From: Caballeronia telluris
GTDB lineage: Bacteria; Pseudomonadota; Gammaproteobacteria; Burkholderiales; Burkholderiaceae
Length of the DNA stretch: 64,000 nucleotides
Direction of reading: 5' to 3'
Assembly: GCF_001544495.1 (NCBI RefSeq)
Contig: NZ_FCNZ02000016.1
Coordinates: forward strand, 92,728-156,727
The notes under the pieces are model-generated. The model did no database searches and had not been told where the DNA came from. It worked only from the letters and a program-made list of their open reading frames with translations. Shown piece by piece: positions 36,388 to 45,370 of this stretch (its first letter is position 1; every line of letters begins with the position of its first letter). The position numbers were made by a program, and so were the translations under genes.

Positions 36388-36642
36388 TCAGGCCTGCATG
36401 CACGTTTGCCCTGTCTTTAGCGCTTTTTGCGCACGATAAGCATCGACGGGCAATCCGCCCCAGCCCCAGTTTTCCTTCTCGACTTCCTGTATTACGACGA
36501 ACGTGGCTTCGAGTGGCTTGTTCAGCACATCGCGCAGCAGTTCGCTGACGCCCTTGATGAGCTGCGCTTTTTCATCGGCGGTGACGGCATCGGTGCCAGG
36601 CGTGTTCCCTTCGCGAGTCACCTGGATTGTGACGATAGGCAT
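36388..36642 (-). CDS. 4-oxalocrotonate tautomerase family protein
   Basis: This is an 84-residue tautomerase. After Met removal the N-terminal Pro (PIVTIQVTREG) is the catalytic base of this superfamily. The two-strand, two-helix monomer is clear from the LIKGVSELLRDVLNKPLEATFVVIQEV pattern split across residues 28-54. The C-terminal WGWGGLPVDAYRAQK is found in a group of longer, non-catabolic members. AAGGAG precedes the start by five bases. Only 47 bases separate it from the upstream SDR gene on the same strand, so the two are probably cotranscribed. The physiological substrate is unknown. Confidence 0.85.
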   Translation of the reverse strand: MPIVTIQVTREGNTPGTDAVTADEKAQLIKGVSELLRDVLNKPLEATFVVIQEVEKENWGWGGLPVDAYRAQKALKTGQTCMQA

Positions 36643-36689
36643 GTTGCGCTCCTTCGAAAGAGGGGCACCCGCAAGCGCCCCGACTGGGT

Positions 36690-37400
36690 TTAGTGGCCGG
36701 CGCTCTGACCGCCGTCGACGTGCAGGATTTCGCCGGTGACGAACGGTGCGGAGTCCAGATACAGGACCGCGTTCACGATGTCGCTCATCTCGCCCATGTG
36801 TCCTACCGGATGCAGCGCGCCCAGCGCTTCGTGCGTATCGGGCGCATGCATCGGCGATTTGATGATGCCGGGCGATACCGCGTTAGCCCGAATGCCGGCC
36901 TTGGCATATTCGATCGCGATCGACTTGGTCGCCGAGTTAAGGCCGCCCTTGGTGAGCGACGCGAGCACCGAAGGCACGCCGCTGACCGCATGGTCGACGA
37001 GACTAGTCGTGATCTGGACCACATGCCCGCTGGCCCGCTTTTCCATTTCGGCGATCGCCAGTTGCGTCACATGGAAGAACCCATTGACGTTGACGTTGAG
37101 AACGGCGGCGTAGTCTTCCGCCGTGTACTGAGTGAACGGCTTCGCGATGAAAATGCCGGCGTTGTTGACGAGCGTGTCGATGTGGCCGAAGCGTTCGATG
37201 GCTTCGTCGACGACACGTTGCGCGACCTTGCGATCGCCGATATCGCCGGCAATCGCAAGAACATGCGGGTCCTCGGACGGCTTGATCGAACGCGCAGTCG
37301 CGACCACGCGATAGTCGCGCTCGCGGAAAGCCTTGACCAGTTCAGCGCCGATACCTTGCGATGCGCCCGTGACGACGACCACTTTCTGTGAGTTGCTCAT
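36690..37400 (-). CDS. Short-chain dehydrogenase/reductase with substituted catalytic Tyr
   Basis: This is a 236-residue Rossmann-fold protein. TGASQGIG (11-18) is the nucleotide-binding turn, and NNAG (79-82), NVNG and the SPGIIKSP loop are standard for classical SDRs. The catalytic Ser is at 133 and Lys at 151, but the position four residues before the Lys, normally Tyr, is Ala147 (VLASLTKGG). Some SDR subgroups show this pattern, and their activity is uncertain. The protein may use another residue, bind cofactor only, or act on an unusual substrate. The tautomerase gene follows; a secreted alpha/beta hydrolase gene lies upstream on the same strand. Confidence 0.85.
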   Translation of the reverse strand: MSNSQKVVVVTGASQGIGAELVKAFRERDYRVVATARSIKPSEDPHVLAIAGDIGDRKVAQRVVDEAIERFGHIDTLVNNAGIFIAKPFTQYTAEDYAAVLNVNVNGFFHVTQLAIAEMEKRASGHVVQITTSLVDHAVSGVPSVLASLTKGGLNSATKSIAIEYAKAGIRANAVSPGIIKSPMHAPDTHEALGALHPVGHMGEMSDIVNAVLYLDSAPFVTGEILHVDGGQSAGH

Positions 37401-37553
37401 GATGCGTAACCTCGAATAAGTAGATGGGCTGTGTTGCCGATCGGGCCAACGGCGCCGATGGATGCCAATCTAGGCTTATTGAGGCGTGTTGCGTACACCC
37501 GCCACGGACAAACAGTTTTGAGTCGCGAGAACAAATGGATTTCCGCGCCCGGC

Positions 37554-38348
37554 TTATTGGATTGCGTGCCTTGCTGCATCCTCGATCACGGCGGCAACCT
37601 GCTGCGGGCGCGACTCGTACACAGAATGACTCGCGCCGGGAATGACCGTCGTGTGGCTGTGCGCGCGTGCGTAGTACCAGCGCTCCAGATCCGGGCTGAT
37701 GATCTTGTCGTCGGCCGCGACGATGCCCCAGCTCGGCTTCGTGGTCCAGGCCGCCGCGGTCAGCGGCGCCGAGAAGACTTTCGCGGCGGTCAGCATCTGC
37801 GAACGCGATTCGAATCGAGCTTGCTTGAGCGGCAGATCGGCGGCGAAGTCCTTTGGAAAGACGGCGGGATTCAGGTAGGTGTAGCCGTCATCGGTTTTTT
37901 CGACTGCGCCCGTCTGCTTCGATGTATAGCTGGGCTTGCCCTTGCCGAGCGCGGCCTCGTCTTCACCAACATTCGGCGCGTGAGCGGCGACATAAACCAG
38001 ACCCACGACGTTCGAATGAACGCCGGCTTCGGTAATGACGGAGCCGCCATAGCTATGGCCGACGAGGATCGTCGGACCGGGTTGGAGGTCGAGGACGCGC
38101 TTTGTCGCCGCGACGTCGTCTTCGAGCGAGGTCAGCGGTTCCTGGACCACGCTGACATGGAAGCCGTCGCGCGTAAGGATGTCATAGACCGGCTTCCAGC
38201 CGGAACCATCGACCCACGCGCCGTGGACCAGAACGATATTCTTGACCGTCGTGGGGTTGTGCGGGGCGTCCTGCGCCATTGCACCCGCCGATGAAAAAAT
38301 GGAAAGCGACAAGGCGACGACCGAAGCCGCGCGCGAAACAGTATTCAT
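37554..38348 (-). CDS. Secreted alpha/beta hydrolase (RutD/esterase-like)
   Basis: This is a 264-residue hydrolase with a Sec signal peptide (MNTVSRAASVVALSLSIFSS, cleavage near AMA-Q). NIVLVHGAWVDGSGW supplies the oxyanion turn, and VGHSYGGSV is a Ser nucleophile elbow. The late VIPGASHSVYESRP supplies the catalytic His. It belongs to the AB hydrolase_6 group that often carries this HGAWxDGS motif. Start 38348 is chosen because GGAG lies six bases upstream and gives a normal signal peptide; frames opening at 38360 or further out do not. Substrate unknown. 153 bases separate it from the SDR gene. Confidence 0.83.
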   Translation of the reverse strand: MNTVSRAASVVALSLSIFSSAGAMAQDAPHNPTTVKNIVLVHGAWVDGSGWKPVYDILTRDGFHVSVVQEPLTSLEDDVAATKRVLDLQPGPTILVGHSYGGSVITEAGVHSNVVGLVYVAAHAPNVGEDEAALGKGKPSYTSKQTGAVEKTDDGYTYLNPAVFPKDFAADLPLKQARFESRSQMLTAAKVFSAPLTAAAWTTKPSWGIVAADDKIISPDLERWYYARAHSHTTVIPGASHSVYESRPQQVAAVIEDAARHAIQ

Positions 38349-38451
38349 TCGAAACTCCATGGGGATAAAGCAAATGCAGGATGGCCGGCCGACTTCGCGA
38401 ACGTCGAAATGTCGTGCGCGCGGCCGTCGGCACGACATCCCGCTCTCGTGC

Positions 38452-38802
38452 TTAGCTGCCGAAGTAGAGCTTGCAGAAGCTTGCCGGGCCGACGCACGCC
38501 GAATTCATTGCGGTGTGCGACGCCCGACCGGAACTTGACGTGCCGTTCTGCGCGACGCCGCCATAGCCAAGCTTCGCCTGGGTTTGCTCCTGTTGAGCAG
38601 CGACCTTCGCTTCTGCGGCCTGGATGTCCGCGGGATAGTCGGTGTCGCTGGCGCGCGCCGGGTTGTATCCGGCCTTTTCCACTTGAACGAGGTCGGCACG
38701 GACTTCGGCGCGCGTCACCGGGCCATTCGATTGAGCGAAACTCAGAGCGGGAGCCGCGAATGCGCCAGCAACAAAGGCGAGACTAACGAGAAGCTTTTTC
38801 AT
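38452..38802 (-). CDS. DUF4148 secreted protein
   Basis: This is a 116-residue exported protein. A clear signal peptide (MKKLLVSLAFVAGAFAAPAL, cleavage at SFA-Q) is followed by the DUF4148 signature: VTRAEVRADLVQVEKAGYNP, then DTDYPADIQAAEAKVAAQ. The C-terminal tail contains two cysteines (ACVGPASFCKL) that may form a disulfide. AAGGAG precedes the ATG at 38802. DUF4148 proteins are abundant and paralogous in Burkholderia-group genomes and have no settled function; many are stress or envelope associated. It is about 100 bases upstream of the secreted hydrolase gene on the same strand. Confidence 0.88.
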   Translation of the reverse strand: MKKLLVSLAFVAGAFAAPALSFAQSNGPVTRAEVRADLVQVEKAGYNPARASDTDYPADIQAAEAKVAAQQEQTQAKLGYGGVAQNGTSSSGRASHTAMNSACVGPASFCKLYFGS

Positions 38803-39469
38803 GACGTGATACTCCTTGAAGAGAGGTGAGTGAAACATTTGGGCAATGCATGAAAACGGTCATGCGGGTTTCGAATACTAGTTAGGCATACGTATTGATG
38901 AAACAGCGGATATGCGCTTAAAACCGATCGTGCCTGTTCCAACATCGAAAAGGACGCGCCTTGCGGCGGCCATACTTACGTGAACACGGACAATCGCGAA
39001 GTAATCCACTGTCCCGCAGTTATTTTTCGCTGGCTGATCGTTGGATCGCTTGCAGGTTCAGCCGTGAACGTAATGTAATCGCGGTTGCGGCTTGAACCAA
39101 GACCTACGAACGGCGGTCGGGAGACAACGATCGTCGTATGCGTGGATACATCCGGATGAGTCGCGCGAGCATTGCGTGTTGGTCCGCGTGAAGAACTCAG
39201 CCTTCGGGATGAACACGCGAGTCACGCGTATTAACCGGTCATACGCAGGTATGAGGGCGGATCGAATCGGACCGCGAGCGCTTCGGTTTTTCGCCCGTCT
39301 AAAGAAATCACCTACCTAAGACGCGCTGTGGCCCGTACTCGGGTATTCATGCTTTGCGGTTCGATTTCGTCTGGTTATGATTAAATTTTGAGATGACGCA
39401 TCGCGGGGCCCAAATTGCCTTGCGGGAAGCGCGCCGTTCGCCATGAATCCCTGCATTGCCGAGTCGCCG
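38803..39469. other. Intergenic region without a convincing gene
   Basis: These 667 bases hold only short frames with no ribosome sites or recognisable product; a 75-codon frame at 39092-39319 is rejected. The left end must contain the promoter of the DUF4148 gene, and the right end the promoter of the decayed FixJ-like gene. Base composition is slightly more AT-rich than the coding neighbours. No hairpin or tRNA was seen. Confidence 0.55.
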
Positions 39470-40121
39470 ATGACTTAATCACCTTCGACGTCCTCCCTCG
39501 TCTATATCGTCGACGACGATGCGGGCATGCGCACGTCCCTGTCGTGGCTGCTGGATTCGGTCGGAATCAAGTCGCTTTGTCTCGCGAGCGCGCCCGAGTT
39601 TTCTCGCCGCGTTCGATCCCACGATTTCAGCGTGCCTCGTGCTCCACGTGCGCATGCCGCAGGCGAGCGGCTTCGACGTGCAGGGCGCGCTGAACGAACA
39701 GGGCGCGACCTTGCCGATCATCTTCGCGAGCGGTCACGGCGACATACCGATGTCGGTGCGCGCGTTGCAGAATGGCGCGATCGATTTCGTCGAGAAGCCC
39801 TACAACTCGCAGCAGATGCTCGACCGCGTGCAGCCGGCGTTGAAGCTCGCGACGCAGCGTCATGCAGCGGACTAGAAGCGGCGCGCATTGACGAAGCGGA
39901 TTGCATCGCTGACGGCACGCGAGCGGGAGGTGCTGCGCGGTGTCGTCGATGGTAAGGGCAGCAAGCTCATTGCCGCCGATCTCTCGATCAGCGTGAAGAC
40001 CGTGGACGTCCATCGCGCGAGCATCAAGGAGAAGCTCGGCGCGTCGTCCATCGCCGCGCTGGTGCGCGACGTGATGCCCGTCTGGGACGACAATGCGCAA
40101 TCAGAAGCGCCGCTGCGCTGA
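39470..40121 (+). pseudogene. FixJ/NarL-type response regulator, inactivated
   Basis: The region encodes a FixJ-like two-domain regulator broken three times. An ATG at 39470 is followed by a TAA in its third codon. The receiver domain then starts with SLVYIVDDDAGMRTSLSWLL in one frame. A fourth T at 39599-39602 shifts the frame, after which the receiver continues as FLAAFDPTISACLVLHVRMP and ends IDFVEKPY in the second frame. A TAG at 39873-39875 then cuts the linker before the LuxR-type helix-turn-helix SLTAREREVLRGVVDGKGSK. The phosphoacceptor Asp is replaced by His (LVLHVRMP). No partner histidine kinase gene is beside it. It is decay in place rather than a short gene. Confidence 0.85.
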
Positions 40122-40150
40122 ACGGCGTGCGCTTCCAGGGGCCAGCGCTT

Positions 40151-41428
40151 TTACTTTGCGGCTTGCGTCGACTTGCGCAACTTCGCGACGTCCTCCACCG
40201 ACACCGCCGCCGCGCCGTTATTCCAGCCGCCGCGGATGAACGTGAGCACATCGGCGATCTGTTTGTCCGAGAGCGTCGGTGCGTATTTCGGCATCGGATA
40301 CGCGGACGGCAAGCCCTGAATCACCAGATCCTGCGTGCCATTGAGCGTCACGTTGATGAGCGACGACGCATCTTTTTCCATCACGTTCGGATTGCCCGCA
40401 AGCGGCGCGAGCATCGGCGCAAAACCCATTCCGTCGACACCGTGGCAATGCATGCAGTACGCGGTATAAACCTTGGCGCCGGCATCGACCGCGGGATGCG
40501 CGAGCGACACCTTCGTTACGTTCGGATCGTACGCATAGCGCGGCGCATTCGTGCCGCCGGACGCGGGCAGTGACTTCAGGTATTGCGACATCGCGGTGAT
40601 GTCCTCGTCGGTCAGGCCCTGCGTGCTGTGGTTGATCACGTCCGTCATCGAGCCGAATGCGGAGGCGTGCTTGTTCGCACCGGTCTTCAGGAACTGCGAG
40701 ACTTCGCCTTCCGACCAGCGCCCGAGCCCGACGTTGTACTCGCCGGTCAGGTTCGACGCGAACCAGCCGTCGAGCAGGCCGCCCGTCAGGAACGCGCTGC
40801 CGCTCTCGTCGAGCGCTTTCTCCTGGAACGCGATGCCGCGCGCCGTGTGGCACGAGCCGCAATGTCCGAGTCCCTGGATGAGGTACGCACCGCGATTCCA
40901 CGCGACGTCCTTGCCGCTCTTGTCCTGATACACGGCCTTGTCGAGGAAGACGACGTTCCAGAGCTTGAGCGGCCAGCGCATATTGAGCGGGAACGGAATG
41001 TCGGACGCGCGATTCGCTTGCCTGACGGGCGCCACGCCCTTCATGAAGTACGCGTAGAGCGCCTTCACGTCGTCGTCGCGGACCTTCGCGTAGGACGGGT
41101 AAGGCATCGCCGGATAGAGATTGTGACCGTCCTTCGCGACGCCGCGTCGCAACGCGCCGTCGAAGTCCTGCTCGCTCCAGTTGCCGATGCCCGTTTCCGG
41201 ATCGGGCGTGATGTTGGTCGTGTAGATGCGGCCCATCGGTGTGTTCATCGGCAGGCCGCCGGCGAACGGTTTACCGCGTGGCGCCGAGTGGCACGCGATG
41301 CAATCGCCGGCCTTCGCGAGATACGCGCCACGCGCGACGAGCGCGTCGTCGGCGGTGGCCGCGCCGGCGCCCGACGAAGCCGCAAACGACAAGGCAAGGC
41401 CGATGCCTGCAAGGATTTTTCTTGGCAT
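40151..41428 (-). CDS. Tri-haem cytochrome c subunit of a periplasmic dehydrogenase
   Basis: This is a 425-residue periplasmic electron carrier. A Sec signal peptide (ILAGIGLALSFAASSGAGAA) is followed by three c-haem motifs, CIACH, CGSCH and CMHCH, each in its own cytochrome domain. This layout is that of the cytochrome subunits of alcohol, gluconate and aldehyde dehydrogenases. It is the last gene of a three-gene minus-strand operon with a Mo-binding subunit (11-base gap) and a 2Fe-2S subunit, so it probably accepts electrons from that hydroxylase and passes them to the respiratory chain. GAGGAG precedes the ATG at 41428. Confidence 0.9.
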   Translation of the reverse strand: MPRKILAGIGLALSFAASSGAGAATADDALVARGAYLAKAGDCIACHSAPRGKPFAGGLPMNTPMGRIYTTNITPDPETGIGNWSEQDFDGALRRGVAKDGHNLYPAMPYPSYAKVRDDDVKALYAYFMKGVAPVRQANRASDIPFPLNMRWPLKLWNVVFLDKAVYQDKSGKDVAWNRGAYLIQGLGHCGSCHTARGIAFQEKALDESGSAFLTGGLLDGWFASNLTGEYNVGLGRWSEGEVSQFLKTGANKHASAFGSMTDVINHSTQGLTDEDITAMSQYLKSLPASGGTNAPRYAYDPNVTKVSLAHPAVDAGAKVYTAYCMHCHGVDGMGFAPMLAPLAGNPNVMEKDASSLINVTLNGTQDLVIQGLPSAYPMPKYAPTLSDKQIADVLTFIRGGWNNGAAAVSVEDVAKLRKSTQAAK

Positions 41429-41439
41429 GTCGGTTCTCC

Positions 41440-43680
41440 TCACGCGGTGTGCAGTTGACGGCCGACCGGCAACTGCTTCAGGCGTTTGCCTGTCGCGGCG
41501 TAGATCGCGTTGGTGAGCGCGGGCGCGAGCGCCGCGGTGCCCGGTTCGCCGATGCCGCCGGGCGCCTCCGTGCTCTTCACGATATGCACGTCGATCGGCG
41601 GCGTCTGCGAAAGACGCAGCATGCGGTAATCGGTGAAATTGCTCTGCTCGACGCGGCCGTCCTTGATCGTGACCTCGCCGTACAGCGCTGCCGTGATCGC
41701 AAAGATGATGCCGCCCTGGATCTGCGCCTCGACCGTATTCGGATTCACGACCATGCCGCAGTCGACCGCGCACACGATGCGGTTCACCGCGACCTCGCCG
41801 TTGTCGACGCTCACGTCGGCGACGATCGAAAAGAAGCTGCCGAACGCGTGCATCACCGAGATGCCGCGTCCCTGTCCTTGCGGTGGCGCGCTGCCCCAGT
41901 TGGCCGCTTTCGTCGCGACGTCGAGCACGTTGAGTGCGCGCGGCGTCTTGCCGAGCAGGTTGCGCCGGTACGTCGCGGGATCGATCTTCGCCTGCACCGC
42001 GAGTTCGTCGATGAAGCTCTCCACGACGAACGTGCCGCGCGTCGGTCCGACACCGCGCCAGAACGCGGTGGGAATGTCGCGCGGCTCCTGCCGCACATAA
42101 TCGACCAGTTGATTCGGCAGGTCGTAGGGCAGGTCCGCTGCGACTTCGACGGCATCCGGATCGAGCCCGTTCTTGAACGCGGGCGGCGCGAAGCGCGCCA
42201 TTACCGACGAGCCGACGATGCGATGCTTCCACGCCACGGGCTTGCCGTTCGCGTCGAGCCCGGCCGAGATCGCGTCGTAGTAGTACGGCCGGTACATGTC
42301 GTGCTGGATGTCTTCCTCGCGCGAGTAGGTGACCTTCACCGGCGCGTCGACCTGCTTGCCGATCAAGAGCGCGTTCGCGATGAAGTCGGTCTCCAGCCGC
42401 CGCCCGAAGCCGCCGCCGAGCAGGTGATTGTGGATCGTGATCTTCTCGGCGGGCAGGCCCGTGACGCGCTTCGCGGCATCGACGGCGCGTGTCGGTACTT
42501 GCGTGCCGACCCAGACGTCGCACGCATCGGCGCGCACGTGGACCGTGCAGTTGACGGGCTCCATCGTCGCGTGCGCGAGGAACGGCTGCTGGTAGACCGA
42601 ATCGACGCGCGTCTTGGCGTCCTTGAATGCGCGGTCGATGTCGCCTTCCTTGCGTGCCACCGCGCCGTCGCGCTTCGCGGCGTTCGCGAGGTCGTCGATC
42701 AGATGCTGCATCTGCAGGTCCGCGCCCTTGCCCTCGTTCCACGTGAGGACGAGCGCGGACGCACCGCGCTTCGCGGCCCACGTGTGGTCGCCGATCACGG
42801 CCACCGCGTTGTCGAGCTTCACGACCTGCGTGACGCCCGGCACCTTCTTCGCGACCGTGTCGTCGACGCTCGCAAGCGTGCCGCCAAACACCGGGCAGTT
42901 CACGATGGCCGCGTACTTCATGCCGGGCAGGCGCACGTCGAGCCCGAATACGGCGGTGCCGTCGACTTTCTCCGGCGAGTCGATGCGTTTCGCCTGCGTG
43001 CCGACGAGCTTGAAATCCTTCGGGTCCTTGAGCGGCACGTTCTGCGGCGCTGGCAGCTTCGCGGCGGCCTCGACGAGATCGCCGTACGCGATCGAGCGGC
43101 TGCTCGCGGCGTGCTTCACCTGGCCGCTCTCGGCGTGGCACGCGGCCGGATCGACCTGCCATTGCTGCGCCGCCGCCGTGACGAGCAGCACGCGGGCCGT
43201 CGCGCCCGCGCGGCGCATCGGTTCCCACGCATAGCGGATCGACGTCGATCCGCCCGTCAGCTGGCCGCCGAGCAGCGGGTCCGCGAAGAGCGCCTCGTTC
43301 GGCGGCGCGTGCGCGACCGTCACGCTGTCGAGCGGCACTTCGAGTTCCTCGGCGATCAGCATCGGGATGGACGTGTAGACGCCTTGCCCCATCTCGACCT
43401 TCGGAATCACGAGCGTGACCTTGCCCGCGCGGTCGATCTGCACGAACGCGTTCGGCTGGAACACGCCTTCTTGCGGCGCTTCGTTGCCGTCGCCGCTCAC
43501 GACCGATTTGGCACCGGGCGCGGGCTGGCCCGCGGCGGAGAAGCTGAAGCCGAGCAGCAGCCCGCCGCCCGCCGCGGCACCCACCGAGACGCCGAACTTC
43601 AGGAACGTGCGGCGCGTCAGGCCGGAATGGCGCGCGTCGGGTGCGCGGCCGTTTTGCGCATCGATCAGTCCTTGCGACAT
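41440..43680 (-). CDS. Molybdopterin-binding subunit of an isoquinoline 1-oxidoreductase-type hydroxylase
   Basis: This is a 746-residue large subunit of the xanthine dehydrogenase family. The N-terminus has a Tat signal (GLTRRTFLKFGVSVGAAAGG), so the complex is exported folded with its cofactor. LLGGGFGRRLETDF and GGIGEPGTAALAP are molybdopterin-contact blocks; the Glu of GEPG is the usual catalytic base. Length and Tat signal resemble IorB and periplasmic aldehyde oxidoreductases. It lies between the 2Fe-2S subunit gene (one-base gap) and the cytochrome c gene. Substrate could be an aldehyde or N-heterocycle. Gene symbol withheld because the substrate is unproven. Confidence 0.9.
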   Translation of the reverse strand: MSQGLIDAQNGRAPDARHSGLTRRTFLKFGVSVGAAAGGGLLLGFSFSAAGQPAPGAKSVVSGDGNEAPQEGVFQPNAFVQIDRAGKVTLVIPKVEMGQGVYTSIPMLIAEELEVPLDSVTVAHAPPNEALFADPLLGGQLTGGSTSIRYAWEPMRRAGATARVLLVTAAAQQWQVDPAACHAESGQVKHAASSRSIAYGDLVEAAAKLPAPQNVPLKDPKDFKLVGTQAKRIDSPEKVDGTAVFGLDVRLPGMKYAAIVNCPVFGGTLASVDDTVAKKVPGVTQVVKLDNAVAVIGDHTWAAKRGASALVLTWNEGKGADLQMQHLIDDLANAAKRDGAVARKEGDIDRAFKDAKTRVDSVYQQPFLAHATMEPVNCTVHVRADACDVWVGTQVPTRAVDAAKRVTGLPAEKITIHNHLLGGGFGRRLETDFIANALLIGKQVDAPVKVTYSREEDIQHDMYRPYYYDAISAGLDANGKPVAWKHRIVGSSVMARFAPPAFKNGLDPDAVEVAADLPYDLPNQLVDYVRQEPRDIPTAFWRGVGPTRGTFVVESFIDELAVQAKIDPATYRRNLLGKTPRALNVLDVATKAANWGSAPPQGQGRGISVMHAFGSFFSIVADVSVDNGEVAVNRIVCAVDCGMVVNPNTVEAQIQGGIIFAITAALYGEVTIKDGRVEQSNFTDYRMLRLSQTPPIDVHIVKSTEAPGGIGEPGTAALAPALTNAIYAATGKRLKQLPVGRQLHTA

Positions 43681-43681
43681 G

Positions 43682-44140
43682 TCACGCCCCCTTTGCGGCG
43701 TGCTTGATCGCCGCGCGGATGCGGTTGTACGTGCCGCAGCGGCAGACGTTGCCGTCCATCGCGGCGTCGATGTCCGCGTCGCTCGGATTCGGATTCGCCG
43801 CGATCAGCGCCGCCGCCGACATCACCTGCCCGGACTGGCAGTAGCCGCACTGCACGACGTCGAGTTCCTTCCAGGCGTCCTGCACTTTCTTGCCGGCGGG
43901 CGTGCCGCCGACGGCTTCGATCGTCGTGATCTTGCGCCCGCCCACGGCCGCGACGGGCAGCACGCACGAGCGCACGGCGGCGCCGTCGAGATGGACCGTG
44001 CACGCGCCGCACTGCGCGATGCCGCAGCCGAACTTCGTGCCGGTCAGCCCGACCAGATCGCGGATCGCCCATAGCAGGGGCATGTCGGGAGGGGCGTCGA
44101 CGTCGTGATTCTCGCCATTGACGTTCAGCGTGATTGCCAT
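43682..44140 (-). CDS. 2Fe-2S subunit of the periplasmic molybdenum hydroxylase
   Basis: This is a 152-residue small subunit with two 2Fe-2S clusters. The plant-ferredoxin-type cluster is bound by GCGIAQCGACTVHLDG plus a later Cys, and the second by CGYCQSGQ and CRCGTY. It matches IorA and related subunits that carry electrons from the Mo site. It has no signal peptide of its own, so it must be co-exported with the Tat-bearing large subunit. It is the first gene of the operon; its TGA at 43682 ends two bases before the next ATG. Confidence 0.92.
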   Translation of the reverse strand: MAITLNVNGENHDVDAPPDMPLLWAIRDLVGLTGTKFGCGIAQCGACTVHLDGAAVRSCVLPVAAVGGRKITTIEAVGGTPAGKKVQDAWKELDVVQCGYCQSGQVMSAAALIAANPNPSDADIDAAMDGNVCRCGTYNRIRAAIKHAAKGA

Positions 44141-44320
44141 GTTCAGCTCCGATGTGGGGTTGTTTTTGTGTGCATTGCAGATCCTTGCGGGCGAGGGCGG
44201 GCTGGCAGCGCGCGACGCCGTTTTCGGTCATGCTGTAGACGAATGGAGCCTTTGTACCAGAAGCCCGTTATTTGCGCTTCGACGGCCGGGAGCGGCGCGC
44301 TTCCGAGGAGGAGAGACACG

Positions 44321-44743
44321 ATGGACGACCGATGGCAGTTTCAACTGCGACTCGACGCATCGGCGGAACTGGCCGCTGCACTACGCGAGGGTGCCGCACG
44401 CCCGGAGGACGAACCGCTCTTCGACGTGCTGCGCCGACACCGCGCCACGCTCAAATGCCAGTTCGACGCCTTCAAGGAGTACGTCGACGAAGCGCAGGCC
44501 CGGGGCGCCGACGGCTATCCGCTCTTCGCATGGACGCGGGCGACCATCGAGGACCCCGCAAAGAAGGCGAAGTATCTGCGCGTGTTTACCGTGTATGCCG
44601 ACGGCGACGAGGTCTACGGAAAGGGCGTTGCCGACGCGCTGGAGAGCGACCTGCTCGCGTTGGGAAAAGACACGGGGATCGCGCACATCGCGCGCTTCGA
44701 TACCAATCCGGCGAACAACCCGCAGCCGCCCGCGACGCCATGA
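44321..44743 (+). CDS. Conserved hypothetical protein
   Basis: This is a 140-residue soluble protein that I do not assign to a family. It starts MDDRWQFQLRLDASAELAAALR and is acidic, with many Asp, Glu and Lys. The centre is helical (LKCQFDAFKEYVDEAQARGA), and the C-terminus is IARFDTNPANNP with a Pro-rich end. There is no signal or membrane segment. A strong GAGGAGGAGAG site precedes ATG 44321, and codon use is native, so the gene is very likely real. It is followed after 78 bases by another uncharacterised gene on the same strand, possibly cotranscribed. Confidence 0.75.
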   Translation: MDDRWQFQLRLDASAELAAALREGAARPEDEPLFDVLRRHRATLKCQFDAFKEYVDEAQARGADGYPLFAWTRATIEDPAKKAKYLRVFTVYADGDEVYGKGVADALESDLLALGKDTGIAHIARFDTNPANNPQPPATP

Positions 44744-44821
44744 GGTGCGGAACGTCCCTTGCTGATCGCTATCACACGTCACCCTCGCACTCAAACGACC
44801 ACGCATGACAAGGAGCATCAC

Positions 44822-45370
44822 ATGGAAAAGGGCGGTTCGAAGCATTCCGGCGCCGAGGCGATCACGCTGATCGACGAGCAACTTCGCGTGTTGACGATCG
44901 CGCTCGGCGGCGCCGGTGCGTTGTCGCCGGCCGACGGGGTCGAACTGGCGCGCAAGCACGCGCCGCCGCTCGTGCTCGGGGCGCAGCCGCCGGCCGGCGC
45001 CGACACCGAGCCGCCTTCGCGCGCCAAAGTGCAGCGCGTGCTCGTGACGAATGCGCTGCTCGCGGTGGGCGGCTTTCTCGAAGATCACGACATCGCCAAC
45101 TCGCGCGCGCCGGAGATCCAGTTCCTGAGCCGCGTCCGCGATGCGATCAGGAACGGCAACGTGCTGACGCTACGCCCGGGCGAATCGGTGCCGGAGACCC
45201 ATCTGGGCGATCTGACGATTCGCGCATCGGACACCGGCCGGCCGCTCTTTTGCGAGGACGACGAAGCCAACGGATTGATGCGTATCGGCGATGCGGTCGC
45301 GCTTTTGCAGCGTGTCGCCGACCATTTGCGCGGCATGCGGCATCTGTACAGCGCAGGCGACGCTGGGTAG
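44822..45370 (+). CDS. Conserved hypothetical protein
   Basis: This is a 182-residue soluble protein of unknown function. Sequence blocks include ITLIDEQLRVLTIALGGAGA near the start and VTNALLAVGGFLEDHDIANS and LGDLTIRASDTGRP further on; no catalytic motif is recognised. AAGGAG precedes ATG 44822 by six bases. Its TAG is immediately followed by the TCA that is the stop of the convergent DUF2934 gene, so the two genes end back to back with no spacer. It is probably in one unit with the gene at 44321. Confidence 0.75.
   Translation: MEKGGSKHSGAEAITLIDEQLRVLTIALGGAGALSPADGVELARKHAPPLVLGAQPPAGADTEPPSRAKVQRVLVTNALLAVGGFLEDHDIANSRAPEIQFLSRVRDAIRNGNVLTLRPGESVPETHLGDLTIRASDTGRPLFCEDDEANGLMRIGDAVALLQRVADHLRGMRHLYSAGDAG

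Noticed and set aside
39092..39319. A 75-codon plus-strand frame between the DUF4148 gene and the FixJ pseudogene
   Set aside because: No ribosome site and a translation without hydrophobic core or motif.
39873..39875. Read-through of the TAG in the FixJ-like gene as a recoded amino acid
   Set aside because: Selenocysteine uses UGA, and two other lesions in the same gene make simple decay far more likely.
41429..43228. An in-frame extension of the cytochrome c gene across the molybdenum subunit on the minus strand (about 600 extra codons)
   Set aside because: The signal peptide and GAGGAG site fix the cytochrome start at 41428. The extension is a shadow of the large-subunit gene in another frame.
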